Assembly (NCBI GenBank): GCA_900491605.1
Contig: UESW01004629.1
Location: 216,686-280,685, forward strand
DNA: 64,000 nt
Reading direction: 5' to 3'
Source of the DNA: Calamus simplicifolius
Taxonomy: Eukaryota; Streptophyta; Magnoliopsida; Arecales; Arecaceae
Shown here piece after piece: positions 35,171 through 47,999 of this stretch. The number at the start of each line of letters is the position of its first letter. The first letter of the stretch is position 1. Under the pieces are notes generated by a model. The model was not told where the DNA came from. It made no database searches and saw nothing but the letters and a program-made list of their open reading frames with translations. The translations under genes and the position numbers were made by a program.

Positions 35171-35381
35171 ATCAAGAAGGGTTAAGTAAAATGACAAAAT
35201 TGATAGATTTTTCAAGGTTCAAAATATATTCATTAAGTATAAGATAAGTTCATTACAACAAAAGTCAAATATTACAAAATGAAACTTCATTACATCAAAC
35301 ATCAAACTATACTTCATTACATTGAAACTTCAAGATAAATCAAACTAGACTAATTATCAAAGACACTTCATTACAAGATAA

Positions 35382-36767
35382 TCAAAAATGAGTTCTAAGA
35401 AGTCTTTGCAATTCTTCTACAATCTTTCCCATCCCTTCACTTTGAGTCCTAACAAATTCTTTTAATCTTCTGTCAACAAATGCACATGCAGTCATAATCT
35501 TGTCTTGAAGCTCAGCATTGCATTTGGAGTATGTTTCTGAGTCTCCACCAATATCCTTAAGCTCTTCAAATATGTTCTTGAGATCATTCTTTAAGGATTC
35601 AGCAGAGGAACCAAGGGTAGACTCAATCAATCTAATGCGATCATCCAAAGAGTAAAGGGTTTCCTTCAAATTCATAAATTGGCTATCAAACTCTGTCTTC
35701 ATTTCTTCTTTTTGAGCAGCAAATAAGCTTTTGAGTTGCTCTAACTGAATGTCTGAAAATCCAACAGATGACATAGGTGGCGGTATAGGAACTGGAGCAG
35801 GAGTAGGAGCAGGAGGTGGTGAAGATCTGCTAGGCTCTGGTGAAGGATGCCTCGCTGATGGACCAACCTCAGAGGGTGCAGAAGATCTAATTCAGTGGCT
35901 CTCTCATCTAGATGACCCTTCCTCTCCCATTGACCATTAACTTTTACAAAGCCCATCCGGTGCACAGTAGCCAAGCATAGTAATCAGTGTGTCTAAGGTT
36001 CTTTGAAGGCTCATTATCAGAAATTACAATACCTTGACTTCTAAATACCATAGTCAAAATCATACCATAGGGCAGTGAGGATCTCCTTTTGCCCCCAGCC
36101 TCAGCCATATAGAAAATCATCATCCCAGCAAGGTTAATAGGCTGACCTGTCAGAACACTGTCCATAACAACAATGTCTCGCTCCGAGACATACTCAAATC
36201 GGCCAGTCTTAGGGAATAAAATCCTACTGCATATGTGAAGTAATCTAAGCTCCAAGGGCAACTGATTAGCCCTAATTTCTTCAAATTCAGATACTTCTCT
36301 TCCTAACATTCTTGATAATGCATCAGACCTCTCACTATGAATGTCAGCAACTAATCCAGTGACAGGGATGCTCAGAAGATGTCCTAAACTCTGAAAGGTA
36401 AGGTGAACTCTTTTCCCTCTAACAGAACTGATAATCCCACCATCTCCTCTTGATAATTGAAATAGAATTCCTTAACAAGGGCCGATAAGTGGGAACATCC
36501 AATGAGCAAACCTTGTCCCAGCCTAGCTCTTTGATTTGTCTTCCAATCGAAAATCCCTCGGACTCAAAGAAATCAAAATCAACCTTTCTACCCATAGTAA
36601 TAACTCTCCCGGCTAAAGTGTCTACCTATGGAGATGAGGGACCTGGATTATCCGAAGGAGTTGAGGAAGAATCGTCGCTTGGAGATGGCTCGCGGACGGG
36701 ACGCGTGCCGTATGCTTCCCGGTGGTTATGGGAGCTCCAAGAACCATCCTCTCCACTTAGGAGCCAT
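35382..36767 (-). pseudogene. Element C ORF3, broken
   Basis: Pieces in three frames: N-terminal MAPK start at 36767 then a stop after about 14 codons; EFEEIRANQLPLELRLLHIC and FEYVSERDIVVMDSVLTGQ (35944-36309); HRMGFVKVNGQWERKGHLDE (35741-35974); C-terminal coiled coil from LEQLKSLFAAQKEEMKTEF to the stop at 35382. Same architecture as B ORF3. Not functional. Confidence 0.72.
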
Positions 36768-36873
36768 AGAAATCCTTGGGAGTGTTCGATTTGAGGAGAA
36801 TTTGGCTTGGAGAGGTTTTGAGAGAGTTTGGAGAGAGTTTGGAAATGGATTGGAAATGATAAAAATGACGGAG

Positions 36874-37071
36874 GTGTCGACTCTGCCCTAATAAAGTCAA
36901 CTTAGGACCACCAGGTGTCGACTCCCGCAAAGTCGGGTGTCGACTCCAAGTCGCTAACACAGTTAGCGCTCGAACTGGAGTCGGCTCCACTTATACGGGT
37001 GTCGGCTCCAAGGTCAAGGACCGAGAGCGACACAGAGAGGTGTCGACTCCTCAAATTGAGGTGTCGACTCC
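36874..37071 (-). promoter_or_regulatory. Internal phased motif array between pol and ORF3, element C
   Basis: Starts at 36874, 36914, 36937, 36978, 36999, 37040 and 37061 (steps 40, 23, 41, 21, 41, 21), a clean alternation of two and four helical turns. The nearest copy is 106 bp before the ORF3 ATG. Confidence 0.75.
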
Positions 37072-37266
37072 ACTGACAGTTTCAGAGAAAAATAGATGAG
37101 TTTCAAACATCCGAAACTTATCAAAATAGGGTCAATAAATTTTTGAAAAAATCTTTGAATATGAAGAGTCAAATTGCATGAATGACTAGATAAATTGTCC
37201 TTAAAATTATGAAAGAAATTTTAAGAAAATAAAAATCTAGATAGTCATTCCTTAAGGGTTTCAAAA

Positions 37267-40200
37267 TCATTCCAAAGGGTCACAAATCCCTAATTCACCT
37301 CTAAGATAACAAAATCTTCTTCACTCAAAGATTTTGTAAATATGTCAGCTAATTGTTCTTCAGTATTAACATAATCAAGACAAATTTCATTATTAGCTAC
37401 ATGTTCTCTTATAAAGTGATATCTAATTTCAATGTGTTTGGTTCTTGAATGTTGAATTGGATTTTTAGTTAAATTTATTGCACTTGTATTATCAATCTAA
37501 TAGGAGTTTTATCAAGTGTTATGCCATAATCTTCAAGTTGTCGCTTAATCCAAAGGATTTGAGCACAGCAACTTCTAGCTGCAACATATTCTGCTTCAGC
37601 AGTTGATAATGCAACCGAATTTTGCTTTTGCTAAACCAAGAGATTAAGTTACTTCCTAAGAATTGACATGCACCACTTATACTTTTTCTATCTAATTTAC
37701 ATCCAGCATAGTCGAATCAGAATATGCAATCAAGTTTAATGTTGAGTCTCTAGAATACCATAATCCAACATTTTTAGTTCCACTTAGATATCTTAAGATT
37801 CTTTTCACTGCAATTAAGTGAGATTCTTTAGGTTCAGATTGAAATCTAGCATATAGACAAACAGCAAACATGATATCTGGTCTACTTGCAGTTAAGTAAA
37901 GTAGAGATCCGATCATACCTCTGCAGTACTTTTGATCTACTTTCTTACCATCTTCATCTTTATCTAATTTGCATGAAGGACTCATAGGTGTTCCAAGGGG
38001 TTTGATTGACTCCATTCCAAACTTCTTGAGAAGTTCCTTGTGTATTTTGCTTGGTTGATGAAAATCCCCTCTTTGCTTTGCTTGATTTGAAGTCCTAGGA
38101 AGAAGTTGAGTTCTCCCATCATGCTCATTTCGAATTCACCCTGCATTAACTTAGCAAATTCTTGACACAAGAGATTGTTAGTAGCACCGAATACAATATC
38201 ATCAACATATATTTGTACTACTAATAAATCTGTCTTTTCTTTTCAAAAATAGTGTTTTATCAACATTTCCTCTAGTAAAATCATTTTCAATCAGAAATTT
38301 GCTTAATCTATCATACCAAGCTCTAGGTGCTTGTTTTAAACCATATAGTGCTTTGTGCAATTTAAAAACATGATTTGAAAATTCATGATCTTCAAAACCA
38401 GGTGGTTGTTCAATAAAAACTTCCTCATTTATAAATCCATTAAAAATGCACTTTTAACATCCATTTGAAATAAATTGATATGCATATGACATGCAAATGT
38501 GAGTAATAATCTAATTGCTTCTAATCTAGCTACAGGTGCAAAAGTTTCATCAAAATCAATTCCTTCCTATTGATTATATCCTTTTGCAACTAATCTAGCT
38601 TTGTTTCTAATTACTATGCCATTTTCATCTAATTTATTTCTAAATACCCATTTTGATCCTATAACAGAATATCTTTAGGTCTATCTACAAGGGTCCAGAC
38701 ATTATTTCTAGTGAATTGATTTAATTCCTCTTGCATAGCCAACATCCAATTATTATCTTTTTCAGCCTCTTCAATGGTTTTAGGTTCAATTTGAGATACA
38801 AATGCAAGATGATTATTGATGTTTCTCATTGATGATCTAGTTCTTACTCCTTGAGATGGATCACCTATAATTAATTCTTTTGGATGACCATAGGCATATC
38901 TCCAACTCTAGGAAGATCTACATCATTATGATTTGCATCAACAACATCAACACTCGGAGAATCATCATCTTTAGCTCCTTGTTCATGATTTAAAGATACA
39001 TCTATATTCAATTTTTCAATTCTCTTTCTAATATGTTTGTATCTTCCTCATCATCAATCTTTCCTGAACTCGATGCTAAAGATTCATCAAAAACTACATG
39101 AATAGATTCTTCTACAATTAAGTTTCTCTTGTTAAACACTGTGTAGGCTTTGCTAGATGTTGAATATCCTAAGAATATGCCTTCATCTGATTTTGCATCA
39201 AATTTTCCTAGATTATCTTTACCATTATTATGAATAAAACATTTACAATCAAATGCATGAAAATAACTAATGTTTGGTTTTCTATTGTCCATAGTTCATA
39301 AGGAGTTTTCTTAAGGATTGGCCTAATTAAATCTCTATTAAGAATGTAACATGCCGTGTTTATAGCTTCCGCCCAAAAGTACTTTGGTAGGTTGCTTTCA
39401 CATAGCATGGTACGGGCCATGTCTTCTAAAGTTCTATTTTTTCTTTCTACAACTCCATTTTGTTGTGGTGTTCTAGGTGCAGAGAAATTATGATGGATGC
39501 CATTTTTAATGCAAAAGTTTTCAAATAAATGATTTTTGAATTCAGTGCCATGATCACTTCTAAGAGACACTATGGTATTGTTTTTCTCATTTGTGACCTT
39601 CTTGAAGAATTTCAAAAATATTGGAAAGGTCTCATCTTTATGAGCTAAAAACAATACCCAAGTGTATCTAGAATAATCATCTACAATCACAAGACCATAT
39701 TTCTTTCCTCCTAGACTAGTGGTTCTAGTAGGTCCAAATAGATCCATGTGAAGTAGTTCAAGTGGCCTAGAAGTGGAAACAATGTTTTTAGTTTTGAAAG
39801 AGTTTCTAGTTTGTTTTCCAAACTGACATGCATCACAGATTTTGTTATTTTCAAAATCTAGTTGTGGAAGGCCTTTTACTAAATCCATTCTGATTAATTT
39901 TGAAATTAGGTGTGTGCTTGCATGACCTAATCTATGATGCCATAACCATCCAATCTCATTCATATTAGCATTATTAGCAACTAAGCAATGATTACTAGTA
40001 GACAAATTGTCTAAATCAATCAAGTACACATTGCCATTTCTATTTCCAATAAATACAATGCTATTATCAATGGGATTAGAAACAGTGCAAATAGAAGCTT
40101 CAAATGATACTTTGAAACCTTTATCACACAATTGGCTAATACTAATCAGATTATGCTTTAAACCATTAACATATAATACATTTTTAATAAATGTGGAGGG

Positions 40201-40391
40201 AGTTATTTGAATTTTACCAAATCCCATGATTTGGCCTTTGCCATTATCACCAAACGTAACAACTCATCCTTTTTGCTTTCAAGAGTGATGAATTGATCCT
40301 TGTCACCCGTTATGTCTCTTGAGCAGCCACTATCGAGATACCACTTTCGCTTTGATCTTTTGGCCGCAAGCACTCCTGGAAAAATGATCAA
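37267..40391 (-). pseudogene. Element C pol, frameshifted
   Basis: Protease WYLDSGCSRDITGDKDQF (40203-40391; the usual RHMT reads RDIT). A 339-codon frame (40227-39208) then holds GAG-pre-integrase (WLWHHRLGHASTHLISKLIR) and the full integrase core with MDLFGPTRTTSLGGKKYG, VDDYSRYTWVLFLAHKDETF and TPQQNGVVERKNRT. RT parts lie at 38930-38250; the YVDD region and RNase H are split over 38170-37267. At least six shifts. Ends at 37267-37269. Confidence 0.9.
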
Positions 40392-42061
40392 GTCTTATAT
40401 TTAGATACCCAAGCCTTCTTGGGTCCTTCATGGTTAGTAGCAAAAAAGATTATTCCTTTTGGAACCCATATTTTCTTCCTTTAATAATTAATTTTTGTTA
40501 CTATTTCTTGTATTACATTCATAGGATTTATGGCCTTTCTTGTTGCAATAATGACATAAACTTCATTTTTATCCTGTTCTTTTCTAAAGAAGTTTTTGAC
40601 ATACTTTTGTTTATGTTAGGCCTATAACCTAATCCAGCATTATCAAATATAGCTCTTTGATTGATTAATAATAAATTAAGTTTTTCAGAACTATATGTAA
40701 ATTTATCAACTATATTTTTATATTTATCAACTTCCTTCTTTAATCTATCATTTTCATTAAAATTGATCCTTTTTCTTCAATCAAAGCTTCATTTTCTTAT
40801 TTTAATTTTCAACTTCATAAGTAAGATTATCTTTTAAATCCTTAACTTTAAGTGTTAAATCATTTTTCTCTTTATAAAGATTTAAGTTTTCATTTTTCAA
40901 AAACTTATTTTTCTTTTTCAGAATTTTAAAATTATTGACTAATTCATTGAAAGCCTCATATAATTCATCAAATATAAATTCATCATTGAGGGTTTCGGTA
41001 CTTACTTCGTCGTCATTGTTTGCCATAAAGCAAAGTTAGCAACTTCTTTTGTTCCTCCTCGGAAGAGGATTCTTCACTATCACTCCATGTTGCAACATAA
41101 GCCTTCTTCTTCTTCTTGTAGACTTTCTTCAGTTGAGGACAGTCATATATGAAATGCCCCAGTTTTTACACTCATAGCATATCAAGGGCTCTTTTTCTTT
41201 TTCTTTGTCCTTCTCTTTCTCTTTTTTTCCTTCCATTTTTATTCCAAACTTTTTCTTGTGGAAGGGTCTCCTTCTTTGCATAAAATTTTTAAATTTTCTA
41301 GCAAGGAGTGCAGTCTCCTCATCATCATCACCATCACTGCAGCTTTCCTCATTCTCTGCAGCCTTGAGAGCAATTGTTTTCTTCTTCTTGACATCCTCCT
41401 CTTGATGTTGCTTCATAGTCAGCTCATGAGTCATCAAGGATCCAAGTAGCTCCTCCAAAGGTAAAACGTTTAAGTTTTGGCTTCTTGGATTGCAGTCGCC
41501 TTCGCTTCCCATGATCTTGGAAGTGATCTAAGAATTTTACGCACAAGTTCAGAATTAGTATAAATCTTACCAAGACTTTTCAACCCATTTACAATATCAG
41601 TGAATCTTGTGTACATGCATGTAATTGTTTCAGTTTGTTCCATGCTAAACAGTTCATATTTATGCACCAAAATATTAATTTTTATTCTTTAACTTGATTT
41701 GTACCCTCATGGGTAACCTCTAATCTATCCCAGTTTTTTTTACGGAATTACATGTAGAAATTCGATTAAATTCATTAGCATCCAATGAATAATACAAAAC
41801 ATTCATGGCTTTAGCATTGAGCTGAGCCAACTTCTTATCATGTTCATCCCATTCTGTTTCTGGTTTAGGAATCACCATGTTGTCTACTCTAATTGTGGGT
41901 GTGTGTAGACTATTAACTATGATTCCCCATAAGTCATAGTCAAGTGCTTGAATAAAAATCTTCATCCTAGCTTTCCAATAACTATAATTAGTTCCATTAA
42001 ATAAAGAAGGTCGATTAGTGGATTGACCTTCTAAATAAGATGAACTAGCTTGAGCTGCCAT
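40388..42061 (-). pseudogene. Element C gag, frameshifted
   Basis: MAAQASSSYLEGQSTNRPSL start at 42061; gag domain to 41720; shifts near 41715, 41665 and 41490; Lys-rich linker with a damaged first knuckle (CYECKNWG, 41129-41512); coiled coil (40802-41026) and a degenerate second knuckle near 40550. Stop at 40388-40390, beside the pol frame. Confidence 0.85.
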
Positions 42062-42108
42062 TTGGATCTTTAGCTCTTGATCGTTAGATCAAAATCAAAT
42101 GAGCACTT

Positions 42109-42120
42109 GCTCTGATACCA
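42109..42120 (-). other. Element C primer binding site
   Basis: Minus strand TGGTATCAGAGC, initiator-Met tRNA type. Confidence 0.92.
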
Positions 42121-42122
42121 AT

Positions 42123-43609
42123 TGTTGGCCCAGATGGCAACCCAAGAGGGGGGGGGGCTAAATTGGGTTCTTAAAAAAATTAACCTTTTAAAACAATTGG
42201 CTTTAGAATACACAAGATTAAGTGCAGGATAAATATTAACCACAAACAAAGAGATAGAGAGAGAATCAAAACATGACAAACACAAGGATTTTATAGTGGT
42301 TCGGTGTATCCAACACCTACGTCCACTCCCAAGTACCACTTGGGTCCACACTATAATCAACTAGATTACAGCCGAGTTGTTTTACAAGCTCACAACTCAA
42401 AACTTGTTGTTTCCCACGGGATCACAATGAACCCAGCTGGTTTTCCCGGGCTCACCAGCACAAAACCCAAACCTCAAGCTAATCTAGCTTGACCCGAGGT
42501 ATACTACCTCCACTAATTTAATCCCCCTAATTGAACTAGCAAGAACAAATGAGAATAGAGTTTACAACAATAAATAGCTCCTCAAATGAGCAAATATTTA
42601 ATATAAATAAACAAGGTTAGAAATGCCTGTTTGAAGCAAGGTTGATTTGTACTTTTCTTCTTTTCCTCTTCTCCTTTGAGATGTTGAATCAGGCCTCAGC
42701 TCGGATTCTTCACAAAGATTTGTAGATGAGAAGTTGGAAAAACAGGGATTTTGGCTCTCTTTTCTTCTTTTGAAAATCCTCTGATTTTGAAATTGAATGC
42801 CTTGGATTTCTCTTTGAGCTTTCTGGAGTTGATGGATTTGAACTTTGATTCTTTCCTCTAGATTTCTTGCTCAAGACTTTTCGGATTTTTCAAATAGTTT
42901 TTTCTCTTTTTTTCATCTTTTTTTTCAAACGAATGGGTTTCCCTTTTATAGATTCTTCTTAATCCAGGATTAGGTGAAAAACTAGCTGTTATTTCTGTTC
43001 TTGGATTCCTTCTACACACACAAAAAGTGACCGTTAGAGATTAGGTGAGAAAATATTACCATTGGAGGCCATTCTGACATTTTGAAAATTCGTTCCTGAC
43101 AGGTTAGAGTCGGCTCCAACTTTTCAGGTGTCGGTTCCAAGTCGTGTATCCAAAAATAGAAAGTAAAAATTCATTGAGGAGTCGGCTTCGGAAAAGGTAA
43201 GTGTCGGCTCGCTGTGTTCAGGTGTCGGCTTTGAAAAACTGTAAGTGTCGGCTCCAAGGTAGTCCTAAAACATACTTTCTGTTCCTGCATTGGAGTTGTT
43301 CCAGACACTGTAAGTGTCGACTCCGAAACTCTGGGTGTCAGCTCCAAAATACTGGGTGTCAGCTCCAGATCGTGCCAAAAATCAGAAAAGCATTTGATCG
43401 GCCATGGGGTCGGCTCCAGACTTTCTAGGTGTCGACTCCATGCTCTGAATTTTGAAATATACCTTTGGCATTTGATTCAAAACACGTTTCTTTATACCTT
43501 TGATTAATCAAATATTTTTAAGCCCTAAAATACTTATTAAATTTATTAGTCACAAAATGAATATACTCATATCTTTTATTAATCATCAAAATCAATAATT
43601 GGATCAACA
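42123..43609 (-). repeat. Element C 5' LTR
   Basis: 1487 bp; collinear with 33327-34791. Array 43107-43440 has an extra GGGTGTCAGCTCCAAAATAC unit, so the 5' LTR is one unit longer, as in element A. Confidence 0.92.
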
Positions 43610-43614
43610 AAGCG

Positions 43615-45011
43615 GCAGTCTTCCGTGTCGTAACCGTAGTCCCTGTGGTATCGGCAGTATAGTTTCTTGCTACGGGGAACCCCGTGCCTCATGGGAGGTG
43701 GATGCCGAAGGTAGAGCTCATCCTCAATTTCTAATAGGATGTGAGATATTGGGGCGAGAAGTGGAGTAAAGTGCTTTTTGGGAACCAACATCTAAGACCG
43801 GTTATCTGAACGACGAGGTGGCTCTGGCTTTCTGGATCGCACCCCAGCACGTTCCGAGGGTACTGGCTTCTTAGCGGACCCTTTGTCAACCTCCCTCCTA
43901 GAGGAGTCTACTTCGTCAGTGCCGATATACTTTTGCGTCCGGCACAACAGTTCAGCATAAGAGCTGGAAGGTTTTTATCCAGAGAGTAAGCGAACCTGGA
44001 AGGACGGAGTCCCCGCTTCAGGGCCAGAGTGGCCACGGAGTCCTCAAGATTGTAGACCTCGAGCGCAGCCTCCTTGAACCGATCCATAAAGTCCTTTAGG
44101 GTTTCACCGCTCCTCTGTTGGACGACGAATAGGCTATCAGCCACTCGGAGAATCTTCCTGCACACATCAAAGTGGGCTAAGAAAGACCACTCGAGCTGCC
44201 TGAAGAGCTGATACTACGTGGTGGTAAACGGGAATACCACGCACGTACTGCCTTTCGAAGTGTAACCGGGAAGGCGACATAGAGGAGAGAATCCGTCACC
44301 CCCTGAACTTGTATGAGGACCTTATAGCTCTCTAGATGATCCAGGGGGTCTGTCGTGCCATTGTATGGTCCAGTTGGGGTAGACGGAACTAGGGTGGGAC
44401 TGGTTCCTCCATAATACAGCGAGAAAGTAGGGGACGATGGTCGTAGTCTATCCCGTGTGGGTTGGTGATTCTGTGGCTAAGCTCCTCCAACCGCTGATGG
44501 TATTTGTCCAACCATTGCTCGGCCCAGTGAGCGGTCTTTCTGTTGGTGTCTTCCTTTGAGGATTCGAAAGATGAACAGGGAGAAGGCTGCTGGTGCAGGG
44601 AATGCACCTGCTTAGGTTCCTTCTCACCATGCTGCCTGGGAAAGCGATCAGAATGATGGGAAGGAGACCGTCGCCACTTGGAGGTTTCCTGGTGATGAGA
44701 CTTTGGGGACGCGCGGTGAGAGGCCTTCGGAAGGGTCCTGCCATGACGAGACAGGCTAGCTCGATGATCCTCCACATAAGGTGGAGAGTGTTGGGGCGGC
44801 AATGGCATGGTGGCGGAGCACTACTCCTGTAGTCCCCGCACCACCGCCATCAGGTCCTGAACCTGCTGGGTTAAGGCATTAAGCCGATCAGCTTGGTTAG
44901 ACTGCGGCTGTACGGGGGCGGAATAGGAAGGTTGGCCTCCGACTGCTCAGCCCGCGGGAGGCATCCCTCGGACTGGCTGGTGGAGGCCTCCTGCGCTCGT
45001 GTAATTGCCAT
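43615..45011 (-). pseudogene. Element D gag, N-terminal and central part
   Basis: Start MAITRAQEASTSQSEGCLPR at 45011, about 60 bp after the primer site. A shift and stop follow; a Pro/Ser/Arg-rich stretch and KYHQRLEELSHRI (44389-44808) lead to the gag core: PLDHLESYK near 44330, SGETLKDFMDRFKEAALEVY and SVATLALKRGLRPSRFAYSL (43908-44165). A Cys/His phrase CRYHRDYGYDTEDC lies near 43620-43665, right at the C insertion. The closest relatives in the window are the gags of E and F. Several breaks; not functional. Confidence 0.85.
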
Positions 45012-45068
45012 CTTCTTTCTTGCAGAGGTTATGGGGTCGCAGATGCGTGGAAATGAACGTCTGCCGCA

Positions 45069-45089
45069 CCCCCACCTGGCGCGCCAATC
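45069..45089 (-). other. Element D primer binding site region
   Basis: Minus strand GATTGGCGCGCCAGGTGGGG directly follows the 5' LTR; the same TGGCGCGCCAGG core follows the 5' LTRs of E and F. I do not assign the tRNA. Confidence 0.75.
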
Positions 45090-45881
45090 TGTTGCTGCCA
45101 AATCACTGCTGAAGAGCGTCGAGCATGAGTAGGGCATTGTGGGTCTCTGAAACATCGACAAGATCGCCTCATCTAGCCAGGAACCTGCAAGAAAAGTCCC
45201 GGACCGATGGCTCTGGCTGGGATCCTCCAACTCTCTAATTAGCGATCTGGAGAATAGGGATTAAAATGAGATAGTAAAGGCCCCCCCTCTCGTTGTGAGT
45301 TGGGGTTCTTATATACCTGTCCGAAGGTCCCTCTTACCCTTGTAGATAGAAATGTCGAATCCCTTCTTCCATTAGAATCGGCTCCGTGAACGGCAGGTGG
45401 GTACACAATTGCTAAGCATGCACCGTAGATATTGGCAACTGCATAACATATTGGTAACCGTCCGTGATTTTGGCAAAAACAGGCGAGTAAGTTACGCTAT
45501 AGTCGTTGGTGTTTTAAATCATTGGGTCCAGTATTCGAAGTTGGCTCCACGATAATGGGTTGAGAGCATGCAATATGAAATTTGAGGCCGAGGCCGAAGA
45601 CAGACCGAAGCCGAGGCGGGACTTGAGGCTGAGGCCGAGGCAGGACTTGAGGCTGAGGCCGAGGCGGGGCTCGAGGCCAGGGCTGAGGCGAGACTCCAGG
45701 CAGAGGCAGAGGTGGAGGCAAGGCTCGAGGCAAACGTTGAAGCTAATGGTTCGCGATCGAGGCCGAGGCCGAGGCCGAAGCCTAAACTAAGGCCGATGCT
45801 GGGACTAGTCAAATTTTCACTTGGCTCTGAGAACTGTGTAGAATGTTATACTACTGCTTGAGGAAGTGATCAGCCACATCA
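45090..45881 (-). repeat. Element D 5' LTR
   Basis: 792 bp, minus strand TGATGTGGCTGATC...CAGCAACA; TATA-like TTATATA near 45309; GAGGCCGAGGC-type repeats at about 45583-45790. Followed by AAATC (45882-45886), the target duplication. Confidence 0.92.
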
Positions 45882-45930
45882 AAATCCATCTTGTGGTCTT
45901 ATTAATTCATGTGAGGCTCTAAAAATTAAC

Positions 45931-46164
45931 TTAACATAGACGAACATTACAAAACTTAGAAGTAGTTACAACAATTTGGGCATCGGTTGCCCTGAGCCGT
46001 AGGAATGCAAAGGTTTTAGCTTTGTCCAGTGTGCCATCTCGAACAAGGGAAGATTCAAACTGTTCCAAGACCTTCACAACCTGCCAAAACTCGGGTCTCT
46101 TCTCCGGATGCAATGCACAGCATTGCTTGATCAAGGCTCCCAAGGTAGCTGGGCAGTCAGGAGG
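45931..46164 (-). pseudogene. Raf-like (TKL) protein kinase exon, 3' part of the fragment
   Basis: The minus strand encodes CPATLGALIKQCCALHPEKR and PEFWQVVKVLEQFESSL, the C-lobe end of plant Raf-like Ser/Thr kinases; the HPEKRPEFWQVV phrase holds the conserved Arg of subdomain XI. Similarity ends at RDGTLD (46024). The frame then continues with unrelated residues to a stop at 45931, so the fragment may lack its true splice site or last exon. The first codons of the exon lie at 52591-52613, on the far side of element E, whose target duplication (GGAGG) falls within a Pro codon pair. Element D sits 45 bp beyond the stop. This is the only host-gene coding sequence in the window. Normally such a kinase phosphorylates Ser/Thr residues in signalling; this copy cannot. 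Confidence 0.75.
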
Positions 46165-47863
46165 TGATGACGCTCGATCACCTCCCAAGGACGTCGGGAA
46201 TGGAGGCGCTCCTCAAATCCTCGCCTCCGAGATGCCTGCAAGAAAGTCTCGGGGCCGGAGAGGGCTCCGGCGGGACCCTCCGATGGCCAAGTTAGTGACT
46301 GAGGTCACAGCTGAAGAAGGGCTCGAGTGAGCCCTGTTTTGTGTGAAGAAGAGGGATCTCCGAGAGGACGAATCCCTTTTAGAGTAGAGATGGCGATTTC
46401 GGGGGTTATCGCGCGTACCTGTTTACCAGAGGGATTCACCTTTTTATAGGGGTTGATTCTGGCATGATCACATGGGATTGCATGAATCAGAAGATCTGCT
46501 GAGCCCTCGCGTGAATCTGGGCAAGTCAGTGGGCCACATCCCATCAGCTGGCGGGGCTAGCGGGCGGCGCGCATTGGCACTGTCAAGCGGCGCGTGTCTG
46601 GCACTATCGGGCGGCGCGTGTCAGAGAGCGGTTTCTTGAACCACTGGGGCTGATCTGGCGGGAACTGGAGACGCCGGGGCCAAGTCGGGCCGGCCGGGGA
46701 TGGCCTTGGCCGACTCGGCGGGACAGGAGACGCCGGGGCCGAGTCGGGCCAGCCTGGGATGGACTTGGCTGACTCGGTGGAACTGGAGATGCCGGGGCCA
46801 AGTCGGGTCCGCCGGGGATGGCCTTGGCCGACTCGGTGGGACAGGAGACGCCGGGGCCAAGTCGGGCCGGCCGGGGATGGCCTTGGCTGACTCGGCGGGA
46901 CAGAAGACGCCGGGGCTGAGTCGGGCTGGCCAGGGATGGCCTTGGCCGACTCGTCGGGACAGGAGACGCCATGGCCGAGTCGGGCCAGCCGGGGATGGCC
47001 TTGGCCGACTCGGCGGGACAGGAGACGCCGGGGCCGAGTCGGGCCGGCCTGGGATGGCCTTGGCCGACTCGCTGGAACTGGAGACGCCGGGGCCGCTTGG
47101 AAGGAAGCACCGGGACCGGCTGAGAAGCGCCAAGGCCGGCTGGGATGGAAGCGCCGGTGCCGGCTGAGAGGTGCCGGGGCCGATTTGGATCAGGCGGGGC
47201 CGGCTAGGATGGAAGCGTCGGGGCCGGCCTGAGAGGTGCCGGGGCCGGCTGGAAAGATGCCGGGACCGCCTAGCTTGGACAAGCCGGGGCCGACTCGCTT
47301 GGAGATGCCTAGGCCGACTCGCTTAGACATGTCGGGGCCGGCTAGCTTGGAGATGCCGTGGCCGGCTGGGAACCGGGGCCGCTTAGCTTGGAGACGCTGG
47401 GGGCCGCCTATCTTGGAGATGCCGGGGCCGCCTGTCTTGGAGATGCCGGCCTTGAAGGTGCCGGTCTTGGTGGTATCGGCCTTTGGGGCCGACTATCTTG
47501 GAGGTGCCGGCCTTTGAGGTGCCGGTCTTGAAGGTGCCGGTCTAGGAGGTGCCGGCCTTTGGGGCCGTCGGGTGTCGGCCCTCGGGGCTGTCGGGTGTCG
47601 GCTTTCAGGGCTGTCTGATGTCGGCCTTTGGGGCCGTCTGGTGTTAGCCTTTGGGACCGTCGGGCGTCGGCCTTCGGGGCCGTCTGGTGTCGGCCTTTGG
47701 GGCTGTCGAGCATCGGCCCTCGGAGCCATCTGGTGTCAGCCTTCGGGGCCGTCTGATGTCGGCCTTTAGTGCCGTCGGTGTTCGGGTGTCGACCTTTGGG
47801 GCCGACGGTCTTGGAAATGTCAAAAAAAATTTTTAATCTTTATGGGGTCAACTGGCTCCATCA
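46165..47863 (-). repeat. Element E 3' LTR, with internal tandem arrays
   Basis: 1699 bp. Minus strand begins TGATGGAGCCAGTTGACC and ends CGTCATCA. TATA-like CCTATAAAAA at 46441-46450. Positions 46660-47090 hold about seven 59-60 bp units (GACGCCGGGGCCGAGTCGGG...); positions about 47270-47800 hold 24-30 bp units (GGTGTCGGCCTTTGGGGCCG). Long Pro- or Arg-rich frames here are by-products of the repeats. Confidence 0.9.
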
Positions 47864-47880
47864 AATGCCCCCCACACTCC
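47864..47880 (-). other. Element E polypurine tract
   Basis: Minus strand GGAGTGTGGGGGGCATT directly before the 3' LTR. Confidence 0.7.
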
Positions 47881-47999
47881 TTGAGCTTGCGTGCTCTGCA
47901 CCAGCTAAGCGAAAGGAGTGTAGAACTTTTACCTTGGCACCTTTCGCTACCTTGGATGGACGTCTGCGTGCCTTCTTTGGCTAGCTGAGGTCGGCTAGT

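Larger units (their letters stand above)
33327..43609 (-). mobile_element. Element C: Sirevirus-like Ty1/Copia LTR retrotransposon
   Basis: LTRs 33327-34791 and 42123-43609; target duplication AAGCG at 33322-33326 and 43610-43614. Same order as A and closely related to A and G in LTR and array. gag, pol and ORF3 all carry frameshifts. Inserted in the gag of element D, just after the Cys/His-rich segment. Confidence 0.95.
4246..45881 (-). mobile_element. Element D: Tat-like Ty3/Gypsy LTR retrotransposon with antisense gene, host to three nested Copia elements
   Basis: Two related LTRs (4246-5027 and 45090-45881) in the same orientation are flanked by the 5-bp duplication AAATC at 4241-4245 and 45882-45886. 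Read on the minus strand the order is 5' LTR, primer site, gag, protease, RT, two RNase H domains, integrase, 24-bp repeats, an antisense gene, polypurine tract, 3' LTR. Removing the three insertions leaves about 10.6 kb. A second RNase H between the Gypsy RNase H and INT, plus a post-INT antisense ORF, are hallmarks reported for the Tat lineage. All ORFs are broken. The LTRs differ at many sites, in line with D being older than its guests. Confidence 0.9.

Noticed and set aside
45931..46188. Functional kinase gene
   Set aside because: Only part of a C-lobe exon is present, split by a 6.4-kb element, with catalytic subdomains absent from the window.
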